Assembly (NCBI GenBank): GCA_963693085.1
Contig: OY856413.1
Coordinates: 538,426,879 to 538,490,878 of the forward strand
DNA length: 64,000 bases
Direction: 5' to 3'
Origin: Alisma plantago-aquatica
Lineage: Eukaryota > Streptophyta > Magnoliopsida > Alismatales > Alismataceae
Shown piece after piece: positions 10,898 to 22,696 of the stretch. How positions within the stretch are numbered: the stretch's first letter is position 1; every line of letters starts with the position of its first letter. Both the position numbers and the translations under genes were made by a program. Under the pieces are notes generated by a model. It worked only from the letters and a program-made list of their open reading frames with translations. It made no database searches and had not been told where the DNA came from.

Positions 10898-12846
10898 TCG
10901 TTCTTCAGCTTGCCTCTCCCTAGCGGGCTCTTCCGTAAAGAAGGCTGCTAGCCCACCCTCCTCGTCTTCCGACTTGGCTTCCTACATCGTCAGTATTGAA
11001 CTTTCCCTGATGGTGGGCATAGCTTCGGCCGCTTTTTCAGCACTCTTTGTCAGAGGTTGTGTTGTGGCCTCATGTCCAGCGTCTTCTGATAAGGCTTCTA
11101 CGACGACGTCTTTTGCATGACTTTCTTCTAACATCTGCCCCAGCTTGGCATCGGCCATCATCTTTAATGAGGCCTCCATCTTCCCATTGTAAATGTAGTC
11201 GTTGTGCTCCTCATTCGATGGGAAGAGGAGGAAGTCATTGGATTCCTCCATTCCAGCTCCTAGCTCGGCTATTAGCCTATCGAGCTCTGTTGCACCGACC
11301 GAGCTAAGGGCTACGACCATATCCTCCCGGTGAGTTGTTGCTTCCTTCTCTACTGCCGTCAAAGTGAGTGTGGGAGGAGTGAGGTGACATCCTGCCTGCT
11401 GCTCATTTTTGTTGGAGGTTTCTTCCATTGCCTCCTTAGGGTCGCAGTTGAGGTCAAACCCCCTTGATTGGGTTGTATGCTTTTCATATTGGATGCTTGA
11501 TCTTCTTGCCGGTAGGTTGCTTTGCTGCTCAGTGATGGGAGAGGTCTTCATGTTGTTCTCCCGATCTTTTTTGCACTGGCTCCTGCCCCAAGCCCCCCTT
11601 CATTGTTGTCGTGGCTGGAAGGGTTGGCCAGGGAGCATTCTGGGCTAACAGAGCGCATAGCCTTTTTCTTTGCACAGCTGGCTTCAAGTTCTGCACATTC
11701 CTGCTCGATCTTCTGGCGGTCTTCTTGCACTCCTCGTCATTCTTCTTCTAGGGCAGCCATTGCCTCTTCGTATTCCTGGCGCATTTGCTCGTTGTCTGCA
11801 CGCACGGTCTGCCCTTCTTTTCGCAGGATCGTCATTTCTTCCTGCATTTTTGTCAGCATTCCCAACATCCTCCATTGATTGTTGAAGACTTCTTCCATGA
11901 ATTATGGGAATGTTGACGTCCTTTCGTCTATCTCCTTCACTTGCACGGTTAGTGAAGACAAAGAAGTAGAAATTTTCTTATTTATTATATTGGTTTGATG
12001 CATGTGTTCCCACATTGCGTCAAACCTATTACCTAGGACACCCCCAAAAGAGGATGCCCATTGTTGTTGTTGGTGTAGCTACTGTCCCGTGTGTGTTGTT
12101 GGCACGCTTGGTACAGTCGGCTGCGTAGGTGGTGGCGGCGGAGGCATCTCCCCAGGTTTACTCTTCTTCTTTTGCTCCGCCATTGGTGTGCTTTGAGAGG
12201 CTTTTCTATCTGCCACATTCTCTGGTGCGCTGGTGCTTTGAGGAGTTTCTTCTTCAGGTTGGTACCCCTCTGGCCTTGACTCTGGTATGGCTTGGAAGCC
12301 TTGTCTTTCTGGCTCTGCCTCCGGCTGGCTGGTGCATTGCGTTGATGCTGGTGTGTCTATGGTCCTTCCCGCTTCGCCTTCCCTGGTAGTTGATTCTTCT
12401 TGCGGTCTCGGGGAAGCGGGGTCTGTAGTTTGTACATCCACATTTAGTTCTGAGACACTCTCAATTTCAGCTGGCTTACTGGTGGCTTCTGGTTTCTTTT
12501 TATCCACCGCCAGTTTCTTTTGTGGCTCTGAAGTTTTCTTTAATACTTATGTTGGGACACTGCTTCATTCTGGTACGAGCGTCGGTTCTGGCGATAAGCT
12601 GGCATGCAGTGTCCCGGAGCTCATTTTCTCGATGTCGCCGAGAGTCGGCCACAGCTTGTGGGCGTCATAGAACGCCATTTATGGAATAGGGAGTGGCTTC
12701 TTAAGTCCGGGATGCTTGAAGTATGCTTTCTCCCCCTTCATCTCCATGATTCCTATGTTGGTGAGGGACTTTGCGTCGATTCTTTGTTGTCCCTCCATTT
12801 CTTCATAATTTTGCAATTCGCCTTCTTCCAGTAGGTAATCGGCGAT
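10898..12846 (-). pseudogene. Linker of the env-position polyprotein (proline-rich, coiled coil)
   Basis: This joins the ATHILA ORF-1-like domain to the proteases. At 12079-12507 it is rich in Pro, Glu, Ser and Thr and ends in a PPPPPP run. At 11740-11880 a heptad-like stretch (RKEGQTVRADNEQMRQEYEEAMAA) predicts a coiled coil, followed by a Glu/Lys-rich helix (11650-11730). At 10982-11551 it is acidic and low in complexity. The frame is constant from 13908 to 11548 and then moves by one base to the frame used by both proteases. At least five in-frame stops interrupt it. Low-complexity linkers diverge fast, so no function can be assigned. Confidence 0.55.
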
Positions 12847-13908
12847 CTATGTTATTTGCCCGCCCATACAGAAGGCAGACTTCCTCTTCACCTCACCACC
12901 CACAGTCGAAGACAACCTTTTGATAAGGATCCTTCCTATGTTCACTGGTCGCTTATTCATCATAGACCATATAAGGAAGAGATCCCCCTTACTGACTATC
13001 CCGGTCTCTGACCTGGCATCTATAGAGAAGGCGGTGATCTTATGTATTATCTTAATGAAGCAGGAGCTGATTTTTGAGGCCATTGAAGTCTTCGGGTTAT
13101 GCCTTTCTTCTCTGGTCAGCTCCTCCCACATTTTGTTGTTGTCATATACAACAATCTCCTTTTCTCCCAGCGTACCTGAACAGGCCTTCACCTCCTCTTC
13201 AGATGCAGTAAAGATCCTATTCAGATCTGTCTCTGTTATAAGATGGCTTTCGCATCCCAGCCGTACCTCGAGCTGGTAGTCCCCTCCGGCTGCTCGCGTT
13301 CCATCACCAGCAGTGACCTTTATCAGAGAGGACATGAATTCGAGGGTCAACCTCCGGTACAACTTTACTTCGAGCGTGCTGATAGTTTGTAGGTTTGCAC
13401 CCTCTAAAAATTTTATTGTTCTGTCGTACAACCCCAGCCTTTTGAAGTCCTCCACATCGAAGTAATGTGTTGGAACACAATCCTTGTTAGTGGACATCCA
13501 GTCATAGGTGGACTGGTGCATGATGTCCCGGGATATGAATTCTGGTTCCCCTTGTGGCACAGAAACTTCTTCCACTGCCTTTTCAGCTTTCATCTTCTTA
13601 ATGGGCCTGGGCTCCTTGAATGTGGCATTCTGCTTCTTCCTATGCACGGGGCTTCCTGACTCTTCAAGTCGATACTCTAAGGTCTCTGTGTCTTTTGTCT
13701 GCCCAGTTGCCTCTTTAGATTGTTCTTGTGGTACCCCTGCCAGTATCCTCTGGTATTGCTCCAGTCTCAGTTGTATCTCTAAGTGTTTGGGTACTGGCAG
13801 GGTTGTGCTCTTCTTCAGTTGTGCGGCCAGGTCTTTGACTATCATCTCTACCTCTTTAAGGGAGGTATCTCTCTAGTACAGTGAATCCCTGGTGGATGGG
13901 GAAGACAT
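12847..13908 (-). pseudogene. ATHILA ORF-1-like protein, N-terminal part of env-position ORF
   Basis: From the ATG at 13906-13908 the frame has one TAG at codon 12 and then runs 332 codons open to 12847. Residues 120-330 resemble the Arabidopsis retrotransposon ORF-1 (ATHILA) family. The matching order is FDVEDFKRLGLYDRTIKFLE, LTLEFMSSL, YQLEVRLG, LNRIF, NPKTSMASK, IIHKITAFSI, and GDLFLIWSMMNKRPVNIG. In Athila elements this protein lies downstream of integrase in the env position, and its role is unknown. The N-terminal 100 residues are charged (KKQNATFKEPRPIKKMK), possibly a nuclear signal. The start follows a CTACAG splice-acceptor-like site by one base. The family call is from memory of motif order, not a search. 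Confidence 0.65.
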
Positions 13909-14077
13909 TCTGTAGGTTAATTTGAGTTAGTCCAAAAAAAGATATTCTATTGACAACCTAGACATCATCATCAAGCTAATGGTGGTTATCTGGTTATAGG
14001 TTACCATTTGGTTACAAATTTATTAAACTGTCAGTAAGGATCATGGTCGCGGGTTTAATCGTGGTCGCGGTCATCTC

Positions 14078-14183
<106 letters not shown>

Positions 14184-14904
14184 GGGATGAAACCACGATC
14201 GCGATGTAAATCGCAGTCGCAATCATTATTGTTCATAAGGAATTGCGGTCGCGACATTTTGAAGAGACCGCAGTCTCGGTTTTTAATTGCGGTCGCGGTT
14301 ACCTCTAAAAAAAAGGTCACGGTCGCGAATCTTTTCCTTCGATAAAACCACGGTCGTGATTATAATCGCGTTCGCGATTATAATCGCGGTCACGGTATTT
14401 TCTTCAAGAAAACCGAAATTAACTCTTTTTAGGGTTTTTATGGTTTCAGGTCTTAGGGTTTACTACCATGCGGCTGATAGCGACGGCCAAACTCTTGGTC
14501 CCCTCCGCTACTTTCAGTTCTTAGACATGTGTTTACTTACCAGTTATATTTTTAGGGTTTTAGAAAGAGGACGGGGCTAGTCGTCCGGAAATGAGGTGCT
14601 GGCAGTGAATCAGCGAAATGTGAGGGCGGCTTGCCATAGCGATGAAAGGAGGTCCCGATTATCGAAAATAAAGAACGTCGGTGCGAGCGGGTTACCTGAT
14701 TTAAAGGAGAGGATTCTATGACAGCAAAGGCTACGAGCGGCAAGGCGGACGATCTCGGCCGGCGTGCGGCAGTGAGTAGCTCGAGCATCGGACGGTGATA
14801 TCGCGGCTGCAGTAGCGATTCTCGAGACGAACAGACAAAGGAAAGCTAGGGAAATCTCACAAAAGCGGAGGGAGCGGAAAGAGTCTGTCGTTTGGCAACC
14901 AGGT

Positions 14905-14914
14905 CTATTTATAG
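14905..14914 (-). promoter_or_regulatory. TATA box upstream of env-position ORF
   Basis: The minus strand reads CTATAAATAG, followed by a CT-rich leader. It is a strong match to the plant TATA consensus and lies about 1 kb upstream of the ATG at 13908. Confidence 0.5.
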
Positions 14915-15145
14915 GAGTATGGATCGATCCTGCCTTAACCAAGCAAAATTACCGCAGTCGCGATTTTTATCGCGATCGCAACTATATTCGCAGTCGCGAT
15001 ATTTTTAGAAGGGAATCACGGTTGCAGTTATATTCTCAGTCGTGATCCATCTAAGTGAAACTGCAGTCGTGAAAATCTAACAAACATTACCAAGGCTGCG
15101 GTCGTGATTAAATTCACGGTCGTGATTATTATCAAGCCAAACCAC

Positions 15146-15376
15146 CAATTAAAGAAAACAAGAAACTTAGACTAGAAGAAAGAAAGAAGCATAAAGCAAA
15201 AATTAAAGCGAAGAGAGATCAAAGACTTGGGTTGCCTCCCAAGAAGCACTTTCTTTAAAGTCTCTTAGCTAGACTGCATAAATTCATCACTCTCTTAGTC
15301 CTTAAGTGGGATGAGACAACACTTGATCCCTCTCCTTGTCGAGTCTGTAGGTTGGTTCATCAAGGTGGATCTCAGA
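15146..15376 (-). other. Post-integrase box of Athila-type elements
   Basis: After the integrase stop the minus strand carries GCTTCTTGGGAGGCAACCCA (about 15229-15248). This sequence commonly follows pol in Athila/Tat elements, and a related copy occurs at 63776-63791. The function is unknown. No coding is seen here. Confidence 0.6.
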
Positions 15377-17274
15377 TCATCTGGTAAAAGCTTCATCCTC
15401 ATAAAATCTTTTCAACCTGTGGCCATTGACCTTGAATATCTCGATCTTTTCTCCTTGGATCTCTATCATTCCTGATGGATAAATCTTTTCCACAGTGAAC
15501 GGGCCTGACCATCTGGTTCTTAGCTTCCTAGGGAAGAGCCTGATGCTAGAATTGTAAAGAAGAACCTTGTCTCCTTCACTAATATCCTTGTTCTTTAGGT
15601 GGGCATCATGCCACACCTTGGTCCTCTGTTTGTAGATCTTTGTGCTTTCATAAGCATGTAATCTCATCTCTTTGAGCTCTTGCAGCTGTAGGAATCTCTT
15701 TTGTCCCGCCTTTTCCAAATCCATATTTAGGAACTTAATCGCCCAAAGGGCTTTGTGCTCTAACTCTTAAGGGTAAATGACAAGACTTTCCATAAATTAG
15801 CCTGTAAGGCGTGGTGCCTATGGGTGCCTTGTAAGCAGTTCTATAGGCCCACAAAGCATCATCGAGCTTCATATACTAGTCTTTCTGAGTTTGGTTGACA
15901 GTCGTTTCCAAGATTTGCTTAATCTGCCTATTAGATACCTCCACCTGCTTAGAGGTTTGAGGGTGATAGGGTGTTTCAACCTTGTGCTTGACCCCATACT
16001 TCTTCAATAGTTCCTCAAATTATTTCTCCCCAAAATGTGATCCACCATCACTTATCATGGTGCGGGGTACTCTGAAGTGCGGGAAGATGGTTTTCTCAAA
16101 AAGCTTAATTACAGATTTAGAGTCGCAAGTTTGGGTGGCAACAACCTCCACCCATTTAGATATGTAGTCCACGGCCACTAATATGTACTGATAACCCTTA
16201 GACGAGGGGAAGGGACCCATGTAGTCTATTCCCCAAACGTCAAAGATCTCAACCTCCACCCAGTCTGTCATAGGCATTTTGTTCCTTTTTCCTATATTCC
16301 CAGTCAATTGGCACTCCTTGCATACTCTCACATACGCAGCAGCATCTTTGAATAGTGAAGACCAGTAAAATCCCGATTGAAGGACCTTTGTGGTGGTTCT
16401 GTCCCTGCCATGATGACCTCCATATGGTGAAGAGTGGCATTCCTTCAATATCAGCGGGGCTTCTTCTTCTGGTATGCATCTTCTGTACAAATTGTCTGAA
16501 CATTTCTTGAATAGTAACGGGTCGTCCCAATAGTAATTTCTCACATCAGACAGAAGCTTCTTCTTCTGGTTGTATGTGATATCTGGCGGGAACTCCCCAT
16601 AAGCAAGGTAGTTGCAAATGTCTGCGTACCATGGCAAGTTTTGTTCTTCGGATCCTATCATGAGCAAAGCCTCATCTATGTAGTTATCATTAATGGGTGG
16701 CTCATTTTCGTCTTCGACAATGATCCGCGACAAATGGTCAGCCACTACATTTTCTGCTCCTTTCTTGTCAATGATCTCATGATCGAATTCTTGGAGTAAT
16801 AGGGCCCACCTCAGTAACCTAGGTTTAGTGTCCTTCTTTTGCATTAAGTATCTGATAGCTCTGTGGTCAGTTAATACCTTTACCCTTACTCTAATCAGAT
16901 AGGACCTGAATTTGTCAAAAGCAAAAACAATAGCTAGCAATTCTTTCTCCGAGGTTGTGTCATTTACTTGCGCCTCGTCTAGGGTGCGGCTGGCATAGCA
17001 GATAACATGATGTTTTCTGTCCTTCTTTTTCCCTAGGACCGCCCCTTCGGCATAGTCACTAGCATCACACATTAGCTCGAAGGGTAACTCCCAACCCGGG
17101 GCTCAGAGGATAGGTGGGGTTACTAGGGCTTCCTTTAGGGTTTGAAAAGCCTTCAAACCATCATCCGTAAAATCAAATTCAGTGTCTTTAACTAGCAGGT
17201 TTGAAAGGGGTTTTGATACCCTTGAAAAGTCCTTGATGAATCTTCTATAATAACCGGTGTGTCCAAGAAAACTT
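15377..17274 (-). pseudogene. Athila RNase H and integrase, broken
   Basis: 16020-17072 reads as RNase H ([55 protein letters not shown]) followed by integrase. The zinc module is GGHHGRD with CKECQLTG, and the core has GIDYMGPFP and ISDGGSHF, giving two of the three catalytic acids. A TAA at 16020 and a TAG in KD-stop-YMKLDDALWAYR, where Trp is conserved, break it. The C-terminal part (15377-15724) holds RWSGPFTVEKIYPSGMIEI, typical of the GPY/F module. Integrase inserts the DNA copy. The wording of these motifs matches Athila rather than chromoviruses, and no chromodomain is present. At 17092-17094 another stop precedes MCDASDYA. Confidence 0.87.
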
Positions 17275-18480
17275 CACACTCCTGTTATGGACTTAGGTGG
17301 AGGCAAATTAGAGATAGCTGTGATCTTGCTTGTATCTACTTCAATACCCCTCTTTGAGACCTTGTTCCCCAAGACTATGCCCTCTTGCACCATAAAATGG
17401 CATTTCTCCCAGTTAAGGGCCAAGCTCTTCTCTTCACAGCATTGTAGGACTAACGATAGGTTCCTCAAACAATCGTCAAAATCACTTCTGTAAACAAAAA
17501 AAGTCATCCATAAAGACTTCCACGATACCTTCCAAAAAGTCCGAAAACATCAAGATCATGCAACGTTTGAATGTTGTAGGGGCATTGCATAGTCTGAACG
17601 GCATTCGTCGGAAAACATAGGTACCATATAGACAGGTGAAGGTGGTTTTCTCTTGATCGTCAGGAAGGATGGGAGCTTGGTAAAATTTGTAATAACCATC
17701 TAAGAAGCAAAAGTATTCGTGGTGTGCCAGTCTTTCTAGTACTTGGTCAATAAAGGGTAGAGGATAGTGATCCTTCTTCGTTGCTTGATTCAACTTTTGA
17801 TAATCGATGCACATTCTCCATCCAGTAATAGTTCGAACGGCAAATTCATCTCCTTTATCACCTTTTACCACTGTCATCCCTCCTTTCTTTGGCACGACAT
17901 GAATTGGGCTCACCCAATTGCTTTCGCTGATAGGGTAGATAATACATGCGTCTCTCAGCTTGATGACTTCCTTCTTTACAACTTCCTTCAGCATTTTATT
18001 CAGCTTCCTCTGGGGTTGAACCCGAGGTTTTACTGATTCTTCTAGATTTATACGGTGCATACATAGAGCAGGGTTAGGCCCCTTGATATCATCCATTGAA
18101 TAGCCTATAGCTTGCCTATGTAGCCTGAGCTCATTAAGAAGTCTTCCCATTTTCTCTTTGGTCAAGCTAGCATTGACTATCACAAGATATATCTCTTCAG
18201 GATTGAGAAACTCATATTTCAAACCTTCCGGTAATTGCTTAAGTTCAGGTTTGGGTTTTTGGACTTCCTCTGCTTCACTTGTTAATTCTAGAGAAGCATA
18301 CTTGACAGTCTCTACAACCTCCTCTTCATCACTTAACTCCTCTATATTTTTATTCAGGTATTCGAGGGTCTCAGCAACTTTAGGGTCATCGATTTCTAAA
18401 TCTTCTTTGTTTAACGCCCTCAAAAGAGGGTCTACCACTACTATATCTTCTTCCACTTCTTCACAATATTGGTTGTAGCT
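17274..18480 (-). pseudogene. Athila reverse transcriptase, broken
   Basis: 17482-18480 covers the RT palm and fingers: EVIKLRDACIIYPISESNWVS, VVPKKGG, TGWRMCIDYQKLNQATKKDHYPL, FCFLDGYYKFYQ, FRRMPFRLCNAPTTF, and EVFMDD. The FMDD box is intact. A run of seven A on the plus strand (17497-17503) then shifts the frame. The continuation 17274-17507 (VYRSDFDDCLRNL, EKSLALNWEKCHFM) is the connection domain. One stop follows at about 17274. The gene copies RNA into DNA in the particle. Decay is mild, with one indel and a few stops. Confidence 0.88.
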
Positions 18481-18987
18481 ATCCACAAAGTAAATAGATT
18501 CTAACAGGGACGGTCCCTTCATAGCGTCTTTCACCTTGAAATCTATGTGATCATTTCTGACCCTCAGAGTTATGATGCCTTCAGCAACATCAATCAGTGC
18601 CCTTCCAGTTGCTAAGAAAGGACGTCCGAAGATAATAGGGCATTTAGGGTCTTCGATAGTGTCAATGATAACAATATCACACAGAATGAAGAACTTCCCC
18701 ACACAAATTGGAACATCTTTGACTACTCCCACCGGTCTTTTGAAGGTATGGTCTGCCAACTTGATCCTCATATTAGTCCTGACCATCTCAGTCAGTCCTA
18801 ATCATTGTGCGAGGCTTAAAGGCATTAAACTGATTCTAGCCCCCAGGTCGGCAAGACTTTTCCTTTTGATATTATCCCCTACCGAAAAAGGTATAGTGAA
18901 GGCTCCAGGGTCCTTCTTCTTGGTAGGTAGTTCCGCCTTTACAAAAGATGTCGACATGCTGGCCAAGTGTACGGTTTCAATCTTCCC
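18481..18987 (-). pseudogene. Athila aspartic protease, broken
   Basis: The protease reads SLADLGARISLMPLSLAQ, where Athila proteases have DLGASINLMP, so the residue after D-L-G-A is Arg rather than Ser. After a TAA near 18806 it continues MRIKLADHTFKRPVGVVKDVPICVGKFF and the conserved CPIIFGRPFLATGRALIDVAEGIITLRV. It cleaves Gag-Pol in particle maturation. It is fused in frame to RT downstream and lies after gag, as expected. Confidence 0.82.
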
Positions 18988-20979
18988 TCATCTTCTCTTC
19001 TTCGTGACCAAATCCTTGAAGAATTTGGCGTATGTAAGCATTTCTTCCAACACATCCAGGAATGGTACTTCCAGGTGTAGCTTTTTTACCGATTCCATGA
19101 ACTTCTCATACCTCTTCTTGAGGTTAGCCTTTACGATCTTGTAAAGGAAAGGTAATCTTGATGAATAGTGACTCATCTTAGCTAAAAATTCTTCTTCAGG
19201 CTCAGGTTCCTTCACTGGGGGGCACTAGTTTTCCTCCTTAGTTGGGTTGTTTGTAACATGATCTGGTGCCAGTTCTTTAGGTCTTATCTCCTCAGGGTGC
19301 TCTATTGTCCTCCCCGATCTAAGGATCGCCATCTTGGCAAATTCTGTGTTAGAAGGGATCTTCCCCGAGGGGTTCTTTACGAGCTCGACCAACTGAGCGA
19401 GCTGCTGGTCTATCTGGTGTTGATGTGTTTGCATATCTTCCATTTGTACCTGCATACTGTTCAAGACGCCGGAGTTGGACAGTGCACTTTGCGCAAGTTG
19501 ATTATTTATCATGTCATGTCTCTTCATAAAGTCGGATAGTTGGCCTATTGGGTCAGGCTGACTAATACTTCTTGCTTGACTCTGTCCTTGGGGTGGTACC
19601 TGCCCTTGACTTGCACTAGCAGCTTGCCGGTTTTGATACTTACCTTTACCTTGATAGTTGATTTTGTTTGTCTGGAAAGTGCTCATCTTGGTGTATTGTC
19701 CTTGCCCGCTCTTCTTCTCAAAACTAGGTGGTTGCTTGGGTGGATTATTCAATTGATGTGAATTTTCTATTGCATCCTTGTTCCCATAGCTGAATCCTAG
19801 GTGATCTAGTCTCTTAAAGTTAGCATAAGAGACATTTTCAACTTCCTCCTCTTTGGACTCGCTTTCACTAGATTCTTCGAGTTGGGTATATACGCAATTA
19901 TCTACCCCATGTCCGCCTTCACCACAAGTAACACATTTCATCACTTTCTCAATGGGCTTCTTTCCTTTCCCTCATGATTCCTTTGGTTGTTTAACATCTG
20001 TGGCTATCTTTTGTATTTGAGACATGATTGCTTCAAGAGCCTTTGATTCAATGGACGGTCCTTCATTGGTGGCTTTCCTTGCATATCCTCTGTCAGCCCG
20101 GTCATAATCAGTCCCAGCTTGTAACTCAGCCATGTTTTTAATGATCTTTCTAGACCTACTAGGCTTCTTCCTGAGAAAGTCGCTTCCAGCTGCAACATTC
20201 AACGAGACTCTCTCTTATGAGGTTATACCATTGTAGAAAGTTGTTATTAAAAACCCCTCCTTGTAGTTGTGGTGAGGGCAGTATCTTTGGTACTCCTGAT
20301 ACCTTTCCCAGGCTTCATGAAGATTCTCATTTGGCTTCTGCATGAATGATGTGATCCTCTGCCTATTATTGACAGTTTTCTCAGTAGGGTAAAACTTGTT
20401 CACAAAAGCATCTGCCAGTGTGTTCCATCCATTCAGAGCTTGATGCGGTAACCCGAGATACCAGAATAGTGCCTTGTCCTCTAAAGAGAAGATGAAACCC
20501 TTGCAATAAATGACTTCTTATGGAATTCCCCACATTTTGATGGTGTCGCAGATATTCTTAAAAGCGTCAAGATGATGATAAGGGTTATCGTTCTTTGAAT
20601 TCCCTCGAAAACTCTTGTTCCGGATCATAGATATGACAGACAGCTTCAGTTCAAAGTTTTTTGCATTGAACCCTGGGATTACCACAGGACATCTTGAGTT
20701 GTTAGCTTTTGTAGCCGCCAATTCCCAAAGAGTTTTCTTTTCTTCATCATCCTCTTCGTTGGTGCTGTCCCTATGAGGTTGCTCTTGATGGTTTCTCTTG
20801 TGCTTGCGGCGGTGATGACGCTCCTCATGGTGAGGCTTGTCTTCAGGTTCTTCCTGTTCTTCATAGAGATGATTGCCATTATAATGCCCATCTTCATCGG
20901 CTTCTGGTGGGGGTGGGTGTTGTCCTATCCTCACGTTCCGCTCGTATGGGGATGAAGGTGGTTCCACGTGGGGCAGCAT
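18988..20979 (-). pseudogene. Athila gag, broken
   Basis: From 20979 the frame gives an acidic, histidine-rich leader (DEDGHYNGNHLYEEQEEP). The retrotrans_gag core follows: FNAKNFELKLSVISMI, NPYHHLDAFKNICDTIKMWGIP, ALFWYLGLPHQALNGW, FYPTEKTVNNRQRITSF, and ENLHEAWERYQEYQRYCPHH. A single zinc knuckle, CVTCGEGGHGVDNC, lies at about 19936, then a Gln-rich tail and NTEFAKMAILRSGR. Stops separate the open pieces 20518-20979, 20215-20403, 19972-20202, 19225-19944 and 18988-19215. Gag forms the particle and packages RNA. The start is chosen at the first Met of the open frame, and upstream sequence to 21100 is leader. Confidence 0.85.
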
Positions 20980-21100
20980 GGTGAGCGGACTTAGTATGGG
21001 CTAAGTACTTCCTCCCTGGGTGGTACCTGGATAGAACGTACGATCAAGTAAGAAAAAAATTAGGCTTTATGAAGACGAACTATTCTACACATGTCCAGGT
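20980..21100 (-). other. Athila leader remnant before gag
   Basis: This is a short noncoding stretch between gag and the nested SIRE-type LTR. The primer-binding site and U5 that should follow are not found here or at 29.6 kb, so they were probably deleted. Confidence 0.4.
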
Positions 21101-21427
21101 TGTTGACCTAGGTGTCGCACATTGCCCATATTTTGATAATGACTTAACTATTCCATTCATATGTATCTAACAAATCTATTTGAGATTGTTTCAGACATTA
21201 GGTACAAGAAAAGAATCTCATTCCACTCCAAAGCTACTCATCCAGCACATGCAAAACATGTGACTTTTGACCGTTTTGTAATATAGCCCTTAGAGGCTTA
21301 GAACAATTGATGTAATCACTTATACTCATGTTTTGTATTGTAACTAAGATGGATAAATTGATTGGGACTCAAAAATCCATCGTTTGTACAGTTTATGAGA
21401 ATTCCAAAATACCCATAACAGGGATTT

Positions 21428-21690
21428 TGTCGGCCGAATTCCAAACTCGGCCGATCCATATATTCTGGAATTTTCTGGGCAGTCGGCCGAGTTACCAACT
21501 CAGCCGATCCCTGTTCGGTCGAGTTTCTATGGTGGGAAACTCGGCCGATCCACTGATCAGTCCAAGTTGAAAGTCGATCGATCGGCCGAGTTTCTCCAAG
21601 GAAACTCGGCCGACAGTCTATCTTTCAGACTTGTCGCTTAGTTGTTCGGCCGAGTTGCCTTTATTGAAACTCGGCCGATCGGACTGTACT
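21428..21690. repeat. CGGCCGA repeats in SIRE U3
   Basis: About ten copies of TCGGCCGAGTTT or its complement AAACTCGGCCGA occur in both orientations, spaced 20-40 bp. Each is nearly palindromic. Similar copies occur after pol at 28087-28250. Confidence 0.85.
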
Positions 21691-21816
21691 GGAATGCAGA
21701 AAAAGAAATTCCAACCGTTGGAGGAGTAGGTGGGACTCAAAATAGATCCGTTGCAAGTTGTAAAACGGCTAGTTTGTGCCACTTAACTCTCCTAACCTCA
21801 AAGGGACACCCTCAAC

Positions 21817-21824
21817 TATAAATA
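21817..21824 (+). promoter_or_regulatory. SIRE LTR TATA box
   Basis: TATAAATA follows the repeat-bearing U3 and precedes a CT-rich leader. Confidence 0.65.
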
Positions 21825-22648
21825 GGACCTCTTGTACTTCATTCCAAGGTTGCTCATTCACATATGCTTGGTCCTAGCCTTAGTTGAGTGGTTTCTAATC
21901 CTTTGAGCCCCTTTCTCTCTCTACCTTCAAAGCAAATTCATGAGTATGAGTGAGTTAGGATCCCATGTATGAGAGCTATCATTTGTAATCTTGTAAAGCT
22001 CTCCTTTCCACTTCTCCCATCTCCATTCTCTATGAAGATTGATTGAAGTTTCTTCTCCGAGTGAAAGAGAAGAAGGTTGCTGTTCTTCCCTGAGTGAAGG
22101 AGAAGAAGGCTAGCTGCTCCAGGCCTCCGAGTGAAGGAGGAAGGTGCTAAAGCTCTCCAAGTGAAGGAGAGGTGCAAGGCAAAGCTCAAGCAAGATAGGT
22201 AAATCCTGCAAGGCCGAAGACTAGAGCAAGAGTGGGTAAGTCCTTTGAAGAAGGCGGAAGACTACTTGCTTGGTGGGTAAGTCCTTGGTGAGGTAGAAGA
22301 TCTTGGCTTGATATATATAAGTCCTTGGATGGTTGGTAGTTGTAGCTTGTAATCTTATTGTGTGATATATATAAGAGAACCAAGTTACAAATCCTAGAGC
22401 CTAACCAACTCTAGGTAGTGGACTGACATTGCTCCTAAGTTTAGGACATGGAACCACTCTAAACCACCAATCCAAGTGCATGCTATTCCTTGTCTCTTAT
22501 CCTTGCTTTGTATGCTAGTTTAGGACATCAAATTGCTGTTTTGAATTAAGTTCTGCACTTAATATAATTTGGTGGTCTAATCACTTTTGTGAAGTTTGTG
22601 AAGCTCTATTCAACCCCCCCCCCTTCTAGAGCCCATTGATCCAACAAG

Positions 22649-22660
22649 TGGTATCAGAGT
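22649..22660 (+). other. Primer-binding site (initiator tRNA-Met type)
   Basis: TGGTATCAGAGT lies two bases after the LTR end. It matches the plant Copia primer site TGGTATCAGAGC except for the last base. Confidence 0.85.
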
Positions 22661-22696
22661 AGGTCTTCTCCAAGCTACTTCAACAAGTAGGAGAAG

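Larger units (their letters stand above)
21101..22646 (+). repeat. SIRE-type 5' LTR (about 1546 bp)
   Basis: It starts TGTTGACCTAGG and ends GATCCAACA, giving the inverted ends TGTTG/CAACA. It is followed by AG and a TGGTATCAGAG primer site. U3 holds CGGCCGA repeats, and a TATA box lies at 21817-21824. U5 contains tandem GAGTGAAGGAGAAGAAGG-like units (22050-22180). The 5' boundary is inferred, because no second LTR is available to compare. Confidence 0.7.

Noticed and set aside
9600..13880. Plus-strand open frames of 80-190 codons across the env-position region
   Set aside because: They are antisense to the minus-strand frame that carries the ATHILA ORF-1-like and C48 motifs, and are Ser/Leu-rich with no motif of their own.
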